DNA of 64,000 nucleotides from contig VIRH01000097.1 in NCBI GenBank assembly GCA_008107755.1, positions 62,001 to 126,000 of the forward strand. The letters are read 5' to 3'. The notes under the pieces are model-generated. The model saw nothing but the letters and a program-made list of their open reading frames with translations, ran no database searches and had not been told where the DNA came from. A program made the position numbers and the translations under genes. This DNA is from Rhodobacterales bacterium. GTDB taxonomy: Bacteria; Pseudomonadota; Alphaproteobacteria; Rhizobiales; Stappiaceae. This document shows, piece by piece, positions 17,764 to 26,488 of this stretch (position 1 is the first letter of the stretch; each line of letters opens with the position of its first letter).

Positions 17764-18659
17764 TACCGCAGCTCCTGCCCAGACCTTTCGTCACTGGCTT
17801 CCAGCCCATCTTCGCTTCCGAAACCGTCTTCCGGATCACCGTCGATCGGAGCGGCGTAGCCGCCGACCCGTCGCAGCACCACCGGCGCGGCGCCTGCGGC
17901 AAGGCAGGCTGTCATCACGTCTTCCTCGGTCTGGTCACCGGAGATGGCCAGCAGCGCGTCCACGCCACTGCCGGAGCGGAAAAAGCTCAGCACCTCGATG
18001 CCCTGATCCATCAGTTTTCCGGGAAGCAGGTCCGACCAGCGCGCGTCATAAACCGCCACGTCGACGTTGTCGACAAGGCTTTGGCTTTTTGCCAGGACCA
18101 GCGCCGGCAGGTCCGCCGGACGCTCGTCCAGAACCAGAAACGGCAAACGCGCCCGCACCTGTGCGCCGGTTTCGCTCAATCCGCGCCACCATGGCAGCTC
18201 CGCCCGATCCGTCAGGGCCACCAGTCCGAGATCCCCCTCGGAGGCGGCGACGGCGCCGACAACATCAGCGGCATCGCCGGCAGGCACCAGTTCAATGGAG
18301 AACCCGAAATAGAACCTCGCGAGATCGAGCATCTCGATCAGATCGGCAGTACCGTCCAGATGCACGGCGGCGGTGATGTCGAGACTGGTGCAGGCGCAGA
18401 TCAGATCCCGCCACAGGTGCTCGACGGTCGCCAGCGGCAGATCACCCTGGTGGCGCTCGACGAGCTGGCGCATGGAGTCTGCGTCTCGCTCGGGATGAAA
18501 CAGCCCGCCGGCCCCGCCGGCAGAGGCGTCCAGAGCGGCAATCGAGGCCTCGGCTTCCGCCCGTTCCATGAGCGCTGCGTGAATACGGGCATCGATCCCG
18601 TCGATATGCGCGCGCAACTGGTCGGGCGACATCCCGCTGCTATCCGGCAGTTGAGACAT
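17763..18659 (-). CDS. Chorismate mutase with divergent C-terminal domain
   Basis: A 298-residue protein. The first 90 or so residues form an AroQ-type helical chorismate mutase ([26 protein letters not shown], later [14 protein letters not shown]), which converts chorismate to prephenate. The remaining 200 residues resemble a degraded prephenate dehydratase fold (segment [18 protein letters not shown]), but the dehydratase Thr-Arg-Phe catalytic motif is not visible. The last 25 residues are acidic and low complexity. The start at 18659 is where similarity begins; an ATG at 18746 is in frame upstream. It is the first gene of the aromatic operon. Confidence 0.82.
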   Translation of the reverse strand: MSQLPDSSGMSPDQLRAHIDGIDARIHAALMERAEAEASIAALDASAGGAGGLFHPERDADSMRQLVERHQGDLPLATVEHLWRDLICACTSLDITAAVHLDGTADLIEMLDLARFYFGFSIELVPAGDAADVVGAVAASEGDLGLVALTDRAELPWWRGLSETGAQVRARLPFLVLDERPADLPALVLAKSQSLVDNVDVAVYDARWSDLLPGKLMDQGIEVLSFFRSGSGVDALLAISGDQTEEDVMTACLAAGAAPVVLRRVGGYAAPIDGDPEDGFGSEDGLEASDERSGQELR

Positions 18660-18929
18660 TTGGAAATCCAGCCTTGGTTTTTCTTTCAGCGGCGGATAGT
18701 CATAGGCACCTGATCGCACAAACGCAAAAGAAAACATTGACTCCAAAAGCGGCGCACGGCTACCTCGCCAGTCTGGATTGCTAAGGGCTGCGGAAAGTTG
18801 CTAGGGTCCTGAAACTGGCCCTCCTCCCTGGTCCGGCGCACGCTCACAACCGAAATTCGAAAGCCCCGGGTCTCCAGCCCGCCACCGGTCTGGAGCGCAG
18901 GGTTCAGGACGGGAAGTATATAGCGACAC

Positions 18930-20159
18930 ATGTCTGCAGACATCGACAATCCGGCTGCCTCCGCACCCGCCGACGCTGAAGAAGTGCAGGCGAACGAGGC
19001 CGTTTCTCCTTCAAGCAAGCTGGCGGAGTTTTCGGCAGAAGAAGCGCTGGAACTGGAATCAGGTGTCAAGCTTGCCCCGTGGCAGATCGCCTTTGAGACC
19101 TACGGCACGCTGAACGCGGACAAGTCGAATGCCGTCGTCGTCTGCCACGCCCTCACCGGCGACCAGTATGTCGCCTCGGACAATCCGGTCACGGGAAAGC
19201 CCGGCTGGTGGAGCCTGATGGTCGGCCCGGGCAAGCCGATCGATACCAACCACTACTTCGTCATCTGTTCCAACGTTCTTGGCGGCTGTCTTGGCACCAC
19301 CGGGCCGGCCACCATCAATCCCGATACAGGCAAGCCCTACGGCGTCGACTTTCCGGTCGTGACCATCCGCGACATCGTCCGCGCCCAGGCCCGGCTGGTC
19401 GACTACCTCGGCATCGACACGCTCTTCGCCGTGATCGGCGGGTCCATGGGCGGCATGCAGGTTCTGCAGTGGGCGGCCAGCTATCCCGAGCGGGTCTTTT
19501 CCGCAGTGCCGATTGCCGCCGCCGCGCGCCACACGTCACAGAACATTGCCTTTCACGAGGTTGGTCGCCAGGCGATCATGGCCGATCCGAACTGGCTCGG
19601 TGGCCACTACATCGAACACGACGTCCGCCCGACCAAGGGGCTCGCCATCGCGCGTATGGCGGCACACGTCACCTATATGTCGGACGAATCCCTGCACCAG
19701 AAATTCGGCCGGAACCTGCAGGATCGCGAAAATCTGACCTTCGGCTTCGACGCGGATTTCCAGATCGAGAGCTATCTGCGCCACCAGGGCATGACGTTCG
19801 TCGACCGGTTCGACGCCAATTCCTATCTCTATGTCACCCGCGCCATGGACTATTTCGACCTGGCGCGCGAATTCGGTTCGGTGACGAACGCGTTCAAGGA
19901 CACGAACACGCGTTTCTGCATCATGTCCTTCACCTCGGACTGGCTGTTTCCGACCTCGGAAAGCCGCAGCGTCGTCAAGGCGCTGAACGCGGCAGCGGCG
20001 AATGTTTCCTTTGTCGAGATCGAATGCGACCGGGGCCACGATTCCTTCCTTCTGGACGTGCCGGAAATGTTCGACACGATCCGCGGCTTCGTGACCGGCG
20101 CGGCCCGCGCCCGCGGCCTGCCCGCGCCCGGCGAAGAGATCAGCACGACGGATTCCTGA
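18930..20159 (+). CDS. metX: Homoserine O-acyltransferase (acetyltransferase type)
   Basis: A 409-residue alpha/beta hydrolase that acylates homoserine for methionine synthesis. The oxyanion and nucleophile regions are [12 protein letters not shown] (69-80), [14 protein letters not shown] and the elbow GGSMGGMQ with S172. The C-terminal Asp lies in SDWLFP and the His in [11 protein letters not shown]. The first 40 residues are a poorly conserved acidic extension. The protein is followed without a gap by metW, the usual partner. I saw no SAM-II riboswitch in the 270-base upstream gap, although one is common before such genes in this order. Confidence 0.94.
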   Translation: MSADIDNPAASAPADAEEVQANEAVSPSSKLAEFSAEEALELESGVKLAPWQIAFETYGTLNADKSNAVVVCHALTGDQYVASDNPVTGKPGWWSLMVGPGKPIDTNHYFVICSNVLGGCLGTTGPATINPDTGKPYGVDFPVVTIRDIVRAQARLVDYLGIDTLFAVIGGSMGGMQVLQWAASYPERVFSAVPIAAAARHTSQNIAFHEVGRQAIMADPNWLGGHYIEHDVRPTKGLAIARMAAHVTYMSDESLHQKFGRNLQDRENLTFGFDADFQIESYLRHQGMTFVDRFDANSYLYVTRAMDYFDLAREFGSVTNAFKDTNTRFCIMSFTSDWLFPTSESRSVVKALNAAAANVSFVEIECDRGHDSFLLDVPEMFDTIRGFVTGAARARGLPAPGEEISTTDS

Positions 20160-20792
20160 ATGAACCTAGCACCCATACAGACCAAACCGGGACAGGTGCG
20201 CGGAGACCACAGCGTGGTCGCCTCGCTTGTGCCCCAGGGCGCCCGTGTCCTCGATATAGGCTCGGAAGACGGCGCGCTTCTGGACCTGCTGGTGCGCGAG
20301 CGTCAGGTGGACGGCCGCGGCATCGAACTGTCCCAGGAAGGCGTGAACCGCTGCGTTGCGCGCGGCCTCTCGGTGATCCAGGGCGATGCGGACACCGACC
20401 TGTCCGACTACCCGGATCAGGCCTTCGATGTCGCCATTCTCAGCCAGACGCTGCAGGCAACGCGCGCACCCAAGGAGGTGATGAGCGAGCTTCTGCGCAT
20501 CGGCAAGCAGGTCATCGTCTCCATTCCGAATTTCGCCCACTGGCGCAACCGGGCACAGGTCGTGTTTCGCGGCCGGATGCCGGTGACCAAGTACCTTCCC
20601 TACGAATGGTATGACACGCCGAACATCCACTTCTGCTCGCTGAGGGATTTCGTCGATCTGTGCCGCGAGCTGGATGCCACCGTCGAAAAGGCGGTCGCGC
20701 TCAGCGGCAAGGGAAACAAGATCCCGATCAATGCGCCCTGGTGGGTCTGGAACATCGTCGCCGAACAGGCTGTCTTCCTGCTGAAGCGCTGA
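20160..20792 (+). CDS. metW: Methionine biosynthesis protein MetW
   Basis: A 210-residue methyltransferase-fold protein that works with MetX; recent studies describe it as needed for homoserine acyltransferase activity. The SAM-type loop is VLDIGSEDG (about 31-39), and FDVAILSQTLQA and the C-terminal YEWYDTPNIHFCSLRDF are family hallmarks. The ATG directly follows the metX stop codon (TGAATG), so translation is probably coupled. It converges on the methyltransferase gene at 20802, nine bases away. Confidence 0.95.
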   Translation: MNLAPIQTKPGQVRGDHSVVASLVPQGARVLDIGSEDGALLDLLVRERQVDGRGIELSQEGVNRCVARGLSVIQGDADTDLSDYPDQAFDVAILSQTLQATRAPKEVMSELLRIGKQVIVSIPNFAHWRNRAQVVFRGRMPVTKYLPYEWYDTPNIHFCSLRDFVDLCRELDATVEKAVALSGKGNKIPINAPWWVWNIVAEQAVFLLKR

Positions 20793-20801
20793 AGACGCGG
20801 C

Positions 20802-21590
20802 TCATTGCGGCAGCAATGGCTGTTCGTGCGCGTGCACGGAACGGATGGGCTTCAGCCCGGTCGCCGCGCCTTCCGGGATGAAGACCGGGCGCAGTACCCG
20901 CAGGCTCTTCTTCTTGCCGCCTGCCGGCAGGCTCTGGAACACGACCTTTTCCGCTTCCATGATCAGGACGCCGCCGAAAGCCGGCCAGACGCGCCGGCCG
21001 ATCGCTTCCCAGGTGCGGGCTGCGCGCAGGATCGTGCGGGCCCGCGTCGGCGGCATGAACAGCGCCTCCGCATCGTTGACGACGTTGAACTGGCTGGATT
21101 TGAGCAGCTCCTTCAACTGACCACCGGAATAGGGGCGGCCATAGCCGAAGGGGGAGAGTTCCGACTGCGCCCACAAGCCCCGCCGGTTCGCCACCACGGC
21201 GATCAGCCTGCCGCCGGGCGCCAGAACCCGCCAGGCCTCCTTCAGCACCGCTTCGGCATCCTTGCAGTGGTCAAGGGCATGCACCAGCATGACCCGGTCG
21301 AAGGAGAGGTCCGGAAACGGGAGCGCGTCGTCCTCGACGAGCGCACAGGCGCTGTCGCGCTCGCGCGGCCAGGCAACGGCCCCCTGGGGTGCCGGCATGG
21401 CGGCAATCGCACGTTCCGCGCTGTCGAGATACGGCCGCATGAAAGGCCCCGAATATCCGATGCCAAGCAGCCTCTGGCCTTTCAGCTCGGGCCACATCTC
21501 GCGGATCGGCGCACCCACGAAGCTGCGCAACAGCCGTCCGAGCGGTAAATCATAAAATGCACGCAGATGGACGACGTCGAGATACATCAA
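20802..21590 (-). CDS. Class I SAM-dependent methyltransferase
   Basis: A 262-residue protein with a Methyltransf_11-like domain: LLGIGYSGPFM is the SAM loop, DALPFPDLSFDRVMLVHALDHC follows the second acidic residue, and LKEAWRVLAPGGRLIAVV is the post-motif. The C-terminal 70 residues include LRAARTWEAIGRRVWPAFGGVLI and are basic. The substrate is unknown. It is divergent from gloB, an arrangement I recall from other rhizobia. The start could be the first or second of two consecutive ATGs. Confidence 0.8.
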   Translation of the reverse strand: MMYLDVVHLRAFYDLPLGRLLRSFVGAPIREMWPELKGQRLLGIGYSGPFMRPYLDSAERAIAAMPAPQGAVAWPRERDSACALVEDDALPFPDLSFDRVMLVHALDHCKDAEAVLKEAWRVLAPGGRLIAVVANRRGLWAQSELSPFGYGRPYSGGQLKELLKSSQFNVVNDAEALFMPPTRARTILRAARTWEAIGRRVWPAFGGVLIMEAEKVVFQSLPAGGKKKSLRVLRPVFIPEGAATGLKPIRSVHAHEQPLLPQ

Positions 21591-21724
21591 GATTCACTCG
21601 GCGAATTCAGGTCAGGGCGATTGAACAGGCAACAGGCAAAATTCGCAAGGGCCCCGCCTTGCCCCCGGGTTCTCTCTTTGCCACTGTGCGATTCAACCTG
21701 TCAATCTCTCCAAGGAACCGTTTC

Positions 21725-22507
21725 ATGGCACTGGGCGATACAACCGCTATCCACCAATTCTCCTGTCTGGACGATAATTTCGGCGTTCTGATCCACGACA
21801 GCGAGAGCGGAACGACCGTCGCCGTGGACGTGCCCGAGGCTTCGGCCTATGCGTCGGCGCTTGAAGAAACCGGCTGGACCCTGACCCATATCCTGATCAC
21901 CCATCACCACTGGGATCACGTCGAGGGCCTCGGCGACCTGAAGACTTCGACCGGCGCCACCGTCATCGGCCCCGCGCGCTCGCGCATGAAGATCCCCGAG
22001 ATCGACAGAACGGTGGAGGACGGCGACACTGTCCATTGCGGCCCCTACAAGATCGACGCCATTTCAACGCCGGGGCACACGCTCGACCAGATCTCCTGGC
22101 ACCTGCCCGACATCGGCGTCGCGCACACCGGCGACACGTTGTTCTCGCTCGGCTGCGGCCGCGTGTTTGAGGGCGACATGGAGATGATGTGGTCCTCGCT
22201 TTCCAAGCTGCTGCGCAAGCTGCCCGATGAGACCCGCATTTATTGCGGCCATGAATATACGGCCGACAATGCGAAATTCGCGCTCACGATCGAGCCTGAC
22301 AATGCGGAATTGCAAAAGCGCGCCGCCGAGGTGGAAGATCTCCGCGCGGCAGGCAAGTCGACGCTGCCGACCAGCATGAAACTGGAAAAGGCGACCAACC
22401 CGTTCCTGCGGGCGGGTGAAGCGTCCGTCGCTGCAGCACTCGGTATGGACGGCAAGAATGCCGAGGAAGTCTTCGCCGAGATCCGCACACGCAAGGACAA
22501 TGCCTGA
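21725..22507 (+). CDS. gloB: Hydroxyacylglutathione hydrolase (glyoxalase II)
   Basis: A 260-residue metallo-beta-lactamase-fold enzyme hydrolysing S-D-lactoylglutathione in methylglyoxal detoxification. The metal motif is THHHWDH (59-65), and further ligands appear in TPGHT, HTGDTLFSLGCGR and YCGHEYT. The C-terminal glutathione-binding part has NPFLRAGE. The start at 21725 is preceded by AAGGAA. The frame is open to 21557 but without similarity there. Confidence 0.94.
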   Translation: MALGDTTAIHQFSCLDDNFGVLIHDSESGTTVAVDVPEASAYASALEETGWTLTHILITHHHWDHVEGLGDLKTSTGATVIGPARSRMKIPEIDRTVEDGDTVHCGPYKIDAISTPGHTLDQISWHLPDIGVAHTGDTLFSLGCGRVFEGDMEMMWSSLSKLLRKLPDETRIYCGHEYTADNAKFALTIEPDNAELQKRAAEVEDLRAAGKSTLPTSMKLEKATNPFLRAGEASVAAALGMDGKNAEEVFAEIRTRKDNA

Positions 22508-22630
22508 GCCAAACTCTTCGCCATCCGTGCAATCAGTCGTTTTAGGGATGGCAATTCTGCACGCCAAGCCTTTCATCTCACCGATCGCCCCCCATATGAT
22601 CTCCATCGTGGATATTCAGGGGCCCACACC

Positions 22631-22870
22631 ATGACATCTTCAGGGAGACCTCCCGCTTTGAATGCGGCGACCCGTCCGGCATCGGCCCGCTCTGCCGAAG
22701 ACCGCGCCAAGGACGTGGTCCACCGCGTTTTCACACAGGCGGAGCCCATTCCGGGTGCGGAGGGCGGCGGGCACAGGCTCGACATGCAGGTCCTATACGA
22801 GGAAGTCGTGGCGGCGCTGCGCGAAACCATCGATGACATGATATATTGCAACGAGACCAAACCGACCTGA
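22631..22870 (+). CDS. Small hypothetical protein
   Basis: A 79-residue protein with AGGGG about 8 bases before its ATG. The N-terminal third is disordered and rich in Ala, Arg and Ser. The rest is likely helical (RLDMQVLYEEVVAALRETIDDMIY). No known family. It lies 123 bases after gloB and 60 bases before the cupin gene, so it may share their transcript. Confidence 0.5.
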   Translation: MTSSGRPPALNAATRPASARSAEDRAKDVVHRVFTQAEPIPGAEGGGHRLDMQVLYEEVVAALRETIDDMIYCNETKPT

Positions 22871-22930
22871 CAGGCGGAGCGCAGCCTTTCGATCGATTTG
22901 AAACTGTTTCGCTTCAATACCAGGACTGCC

Positions 22931-23374
22931 ATGCCCGTTTCTCCTCAGCTCTCTGCCCATGACGTCATCGACTTGCTCGGCATGCAGCCGCATCCCGAAG
23001 GCGGCTATTTCGTCGAAACCTTCCGCGATACGCTGACGGATGCCGACGGGCGTGCGGCCTCGACGCAGATCTATTTCCTGCTTCCGGAGGGAATTACCTC
23101 GCGCTGGCACAAGGTGGACGCGGTCGAAACCTGGCATTGGTATGCCGGCAGCCCGCTGGAACTGTCCATCAGCTCGGATGGCAAGGGCCGCCTCTCTCTG
23201 ACCCTCGGCAACGACCTTGCCGCCGGCGAGCGCCCGCAAGGCATTGTCCCGCGAAACGGTTGGCAACAAGCGCGCTCTCTGGGCGCCTGGACACTGGTCG
23301 GCTGCACGGTCGCACCGGGTTTCATGTTCGAGGGATTCGAGCTTGCGCCCGAGGACTGGGAACCCGGCGCCTGA
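22931..23374 (+). CDS. Cupin protein of the DUF985 (cupin_5) family
   Basis: A 147-residue cupin. The family opening is VIDLLGMQPHPEGGYFVETFRD, followed by STQIYFLLPEGITSRWHKVDAVETWHWYAGSPLEL with the cupin His residues, and the closing VGCTVAPGFMFEGFELA. Members are single-domain beta barrels of unknown or varied function, some sugar-binding. I chose the ATG at 22931, where similarity begins; a TTG at 22898 is in frame. Confidence 0.87.
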   Translation: MPVSPQLSAHDVIDLLGMQPHPEGGYFVETFRDTLTDADGRAASTQIYFLLPEGITSRWHKVDAVETWHWYAGSPLELSISSDGKGRLSLTLGNDLAAGERPQGIVPRNGWQQARSLGAWTLVGCTVAPGFMFEGFELAPEDWEPGA

Positions 23375-23564
23375 GCGCCGCCAGTACCCGATTTTTTCGC
23401 TGAACAGTCGAAGCGTCCAGCGCACCCCGGAAGCATCCTTTCGGCGGCTCTAAAGTATTGAATTGCGAGTAGATCCGTTACAGCGCGCCACCGCAGAGAT
23501 TGAGACAGCACATGCACGCGCATGAGCCCACGGGCACGCTGCAGCGAAATTCGCATTATTTCCG

Positions 23565-23589
23565 GGAACCATCTTTTATTTGGCGAGTT
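23565..23589 (+). promoter_or_regulatory. EcfG (general stress sigma) type promoter
   Basis: GGAAC (23565-23569), a 16-base spacer, then AGTT (23586-23589). The alphaproteobacterial EcfG consensus is GGAAC-N16/17-CGTT, so nine of ten non-spacer expectations are nearly met, with one mismatch in the -10. It lies 25 bases before the start of a tiny membrane-protein gene. Confidence 0.6.
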
Positions 23590-23614
23590 CTCTTTTCAAC
23601 ACATGGAGAGAGAC

Positions 23615-23737
23615 ATGCAGGACCTCATTATCCTGGTCGGCCCGGCCGTTCTCGTGAGTGCAATCGTGTCCGGAATCGGACTGTTTGAACCGGCCCGCAC
23701 CACTCGCCCGTCGTGGCGCGAGGGCCCGAAACACTGA
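23615..23737 (+). CDS. 40-residue single-span membrane protein
   Basis: A small protein beginning MQDLIILVGPAVLVSAIV, with one hydrophobic helix (about 3-23) and a short basic tail ending in WREGPKH. I chose the ATG at 23615 because GGAGAG lies 5-10 bases upstream; earlier in-frame ATGs lie at 23522 and 23603. An EcfG-type promoter sits immediately upstream, so stress induction is likely. Function unknown. Confidence 0.55.
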   Translation: MQDLIILVGPAVLVSAIVSGIGLFEPARTTRPSWREGPKH

Positions 23738-23794
23738 TCGGACATTCCGGTCCGAACCAAGTCGGTTCAGTACATTTCGTGAAAGGACATTGTC

Positions 23795-23869
23795 ATGCAC
23801 AGCATCATCTATCTCGTCGGACTTATTGTCGTCGTCGGTGCCGTTCTGTCGCTGCTCGGGCTCGTCTGA
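23795..23869 (+). CDS. 24-residue membrane microprotein
   Basis: An ORF of 24 codons encoding a protein that starts MHSIIYLVGLIVVVGAVL and ends SLLGLV. Nearly the whole product is one membrane helix. AAAGGA precedes the ATG at proper spacing. As I recall, rhizobial genomes carry near-identical tiny proteins of this pattern (IIYxVGLIVVxxAxLSxxGL), which argues that it is real. It is 57 bases after the 40-residue protein gene and probably on the same EcfG-driven transcript. Confidence 0.65.
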   Translation: MHSIIYLVGLIVVVGAVLSLLGLV

Positions 23870-23899
23870 AGCCAGCCTGACACATAAAGCGACACCCCC

Positions 23900-23984
23900 T
23901 TCGAGCCGGCTGCAACGCCCCACCCCACACCCGCAAGGTTACCTCCCGCCCCTGAGCTACCTTGCCCGTTGCAGCCGGCTCGAA
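23900..23984. repeat. Perfect 18-bp inverted repeat with nested inner stem
   Basis: TTCGAGCCGGCTGCAACG (23900-23917) is the exact reverse complement of 23967-23984. A second pair, GCAAGGT (23933-23939) and ACCTTGC (23959-23965), lies inside, so transcripts from either strand would fold into a long two-tier hairpin. No T-run follows on either side. It lies between the microprotein gene and the DUF1206 gene. It may be a transcript-end structure, a repetitive palindromic element or a small RNA; sequence alone does not decide. Confidence 0.7.
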
Positions 23985-24063
23985 CACTTTTTCAAAGAAG
24001 ATCGGCCATTTCGCCAATGCGGCACCTATAGTCGCCGACCGGGCAACGCCCAAAAGGGGTTCC

Positions 24064-24867
24064 ATGGATAAATCCAGAAAAGCCATACAGGCAGCTGCTC
24101 GCGCCGGATATTTCTCGCGCGGTCTCGTCTATACGATCATTTCCCTCTTTGCCCTCCTCGCAGCCTTCGGCTCAGGGTCCAACAAGGACACGAAGGGCGC
24201 TCTCGAAACCATTCTCCAACAGCCCTTCGGCATGGTCCTGATCGCAGCCCTTATCCTGGGGTTGGTGGGTTTTGTTGTCTGGAGGCTGATCCAGTCGCTT
24301 TTGGACGCCGATGACCATGGCACTGGAATCAAGGGCCTTACCGTGCGCTTGGCCCTGTTCGTCAGTGCCCTCACCTATGGAGCGCTTGCCCTTTACGCCC
24401 TGCGCCTGATCGGCCTGTGGGGCTCGTCGGGCGGCGACGGCGGTTCGTCGAAAAGCCCGCTTTCCCCCCTTGTGCATTTCGTCGGACCGCAAATCCTGGC
24501 TGGCGGCGTCTCGCTGGTGTTTCTCGGTATCGCTCTGGCCCATTGGTGGAAGGCATTCAGCGGCAAATATGAAAAGCACTTTGACGAAAACGAAGCGCCG
24601 ATGACGGCGCTGCACGTGGTCGCGATTGCGGGCCTTGCCGCACGCGGCGTGGTGTTTCTCGTTCTGTCGATCATGATCTGGATTGGAGTCGCCGAAGCCG
24701 ATTCACCGGAAAGCGACATGCCCGGCGTGAAAGACGCTCTGCAATACGTGCAGGACCTCCCGTTCGGCGCCTACCTGCTTGGCGGGCTTGCGGTCGGCCT
24801 CTTCCTGTTTTCCTGCTATTCCTTTTTCGAGGCGCGCTGGCGCCGCGTGAAGGCAGGAAACTTCTAG
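24064..24867 (+). CDS. DUF1206 membrane protein
   Basis: A 267-residue protein with six predicted membrane helices arranged as three repeats of the DUF1206 unit; each repeat opens with a pattern like ARAGYFSRGLVY, LTYGALALYAL or LAARGVVFLVL. No catalytic residues are recognised and the function is unknown. The start at 24064 has AAAGGGG upstream; the open frame from 23962 runs through the inverted repeat and is not conserved-looking. Confidence 0.82.
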   Translation: MDKSRKAIQAAARAGYFSRGLVYTIISLFALLAAFGSGSNKDTKGALETILQQPFGMVLIAALILGLVGFVVWRLIQSLLDADDHGTGIKGLTVRLALFVSALTYGALALYALRLIGLWGSSGGDGGSSKSPLSPLVHFVGPQILAGGVSLVFLGIALAHWWKAFSGKYEKHFDENEAPMTALHVVAIAGLAARGVVFLVLSIMIWIGVAEADSPESDMPGVKDALQYVQDLPFGAYLLGGLAVGLFLFSCYSFFEARWRRVKAGNF

Positions 24868-24916
24868 CGCCTGGAACAGGTGCAGGCGCGCATCGCAATA
24901 TGCGCCTGCGCCAAAG

Positions 24917-26365
24917 TCACGACGAGCTTCTGTCCCTCGAACCGAATTCCTTCGGCGCGCTTTCGTCCAGAAGATCCTCAGAGCCGGTTGCCTCGCGCTC
25001 CTCATCGATCCGGCGCTCCAGATCCCTGTCGACACTTGTGTCCTTAGGTTCGTCCGTCTTCGGCTCACGCGGTGGGGGAGAAGATGCTTTTTCCGCAGCA
25101 CCGGCCCCCTCGGACTTCGCAGAGACCGGCAAATCGGAATCGAACCGCAGACGGTAGATCGGCTCGGGCAGCGAGAACCCGCTGGATTCCAGCGCCTGCT
25201 TGACCAGCCGCATGGATTCGGATCGGGCTCGCAGAAAATCCGTCTCGTCCTGATCGATCCAGCCGACGAAGGACAGGACAACGTTGGAATCCCCCAGATT
25301 GTCGATCCATGCATCCGGCGACGGCTCATTCAGAACGAAGGGCAGGACCCTGATCGTGTCCAGTCCGACCTGAAGCGCATTTGCCAGATCGCTGTCGGCA
25401 TCCACCCCGACATTGAAACAGAACCGACGCTGGGGATTGATGGTGTAATTGATGATCGTGCTCTTGAAGACGATCGAATTCGGAATGCGGATATGGTTGC
25501 CGTCGGGCTCCATAAGGATCGTCGCCCTGGACGTCAGCCGGATGACATTGCCCTCATACCCTTCGATCTTGATGAAATCCTTGGGACTGAAGGGCTGGCG
25601 AATGCTGAGCATGATACTGGCAATGTAGTTTTCGACCGTGTCACGCACTGCGAAACCAACCGCCAGGCCGACAATCCCCGCCGCGCCCAGCAACGTGCCG
25701 ATAACGGCGGTCGCGCCCAGAACGTCGAGCGCCAGTACGGCGCCCATGACGATGAAGACGATCCTGACGAGCTGCCGCAGGAGATCGGCCACAAAGGCAT
25801 TCGGCGTGACCCGGTCCCAGGGCCACTGGGCACCGGCAATCAGGACACCGATCAACCCAACGACGAACCAGACGAACAGCGCCACGAGCATCAGCGGCAC
25901 ATAGTTGAATGCCTGCAGGGTCCGGTCATGCAGTCTTTCATAGACCGGACCGAGCCTCTCGCTGAGCGCGGTTTCCTCCACGATCTCATTGTTGACGGCA
26001 ACGACACCGTCGACTCGCTCCGCCAGGGTTACTGCCCGCTCGGACAGAGCGACTTCGGTCACGGTTCCGCCGAGGGTGACGACACCTGCCTTTACGTCCA
26101 CGGAGATCTTTCCCAGACCCTCGAGCTCTTCGTAGATCCCCACGATCCGCCTCTGGATGGCGCGGTCGGTCGTGGCATTGGTCTCGGCTGCAATCTTGGG
26201 AGCCGTTGTCTCTGTCTGGGCATGCAGACCGGTCGATCCGACCGCGGAAAACGCCACCAGGAGTGCGCAAAGAACGAGCCCGACCCTGCTGATACCTGAC
26301 CATTTTGAAAAAAAGAAAACGGCGGCCGCAATTGAACGCAACGACAGCAATACAACTATCCCCAA
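24917..26365 (-). CDS. MscS-family mechanosensitive channel with N-terminal BON domain
   Basis: A protein of up to 482 residues. A signal or anchor segment (about 5-45) precedes a periplasmic BON domain (about 68-130, with GVVTLGGTVTE). Membrane helices lie at about 155-180, 195-215 and the pore helix AAGIVGLAVGFAVRDTVENYIASI. The MscS beta domain follows (FSPKDFIKIEGYEGNVIRLTSR, then PNSIVFKSTIINYT). The last 60 residues are acidic and charged. The start is uncertain: TTG at 26365 is the longest option, and TTG at 26350 has GGGG 9 bases upstream. BON domains bind lipid; with a channel this suggests envelope attachment. It is divergent from another MscS gene. Confidence 0.85.
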   Translation of the reverse strand: MGIVVLLSLRSIAAAVFFFSKWSGISRVGLVLCALLVAFSAVGSTGLHAQTETTAPKIAAETNATTDRAIQRRIVGIYEELEGLGKISVDVKAGVVTLGGTVTEVALSERAVTLAERVDGVVAVNNEIVEETALSERLGPVYERLHDRTLQAFNYVPLMLVALFVWFVVGLIGVLIAGAQWPWDRVTPNAFVADLLRQLVRIVFIVMGAVLALDVLGATAVIGTLLGAAGIVGLAVGFAVRDTVENYIASIMLSIRQPFSPKDFIKIEGYEGNVIRLTSRATILMEPDGNHIRIPNSIVFKSTIINYTINPQRRFCFNVGVDADSDLANALQVGLDTIRVLPFVLNEPSPDAWIDNLGDSNVVLSFVGWIDQDETDFLRARSESMRLVKQALESSGFSLPEPIYRLRFDSDLPVSAKSEGAGAAEKASSPPPREPKTDEPKDTSVDRDLERRIDEEREATGSEDLLDESAPKEFGSRDRSSS

Positions 26366-26427
26366 GCAGAAGAAAAGACGCTGACTGCTGTTCTTTTCAG
26401 GAGAAAAATCACAAAATCAGCTTTAGG

Positions 26428-26452
26428 GGAACCACAGTATAATTCAACCGTT
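26428..26452 (+). promoter_or_regulatory. Consensus EcfG promoter for the mscS gene
   Basis: GGAAC (26428-26432), 16-base spacer, CGTT (26449-26452): an exact match to the alphaproteobacterial general-stress sigma EcfG consensus. It lies 36 bases upstream of the MscS-type channel gene, a normal distance. Confidence 0.8.
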
Positions 26453-26488
26453 AAATCAGGTATATTTCACCTCTTTCCGGATGAATTT

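Noticed and set aside
18660-18929. SAM-II riboswitch before metX
   Set aside because: Such riboswitches often precede metX/metA in this order, but I could not find the conserved pseudoknot sequence in this gap. A covariance search would settle it.
23918-23966. tRNA-like D-arm motif (GGTAGCTCAG on the minus strand) inside the inverted repeat
   Set aside because: No acceptor stem, anticodon arm or T-loop follows, so it is not a tRNA; the match is short.
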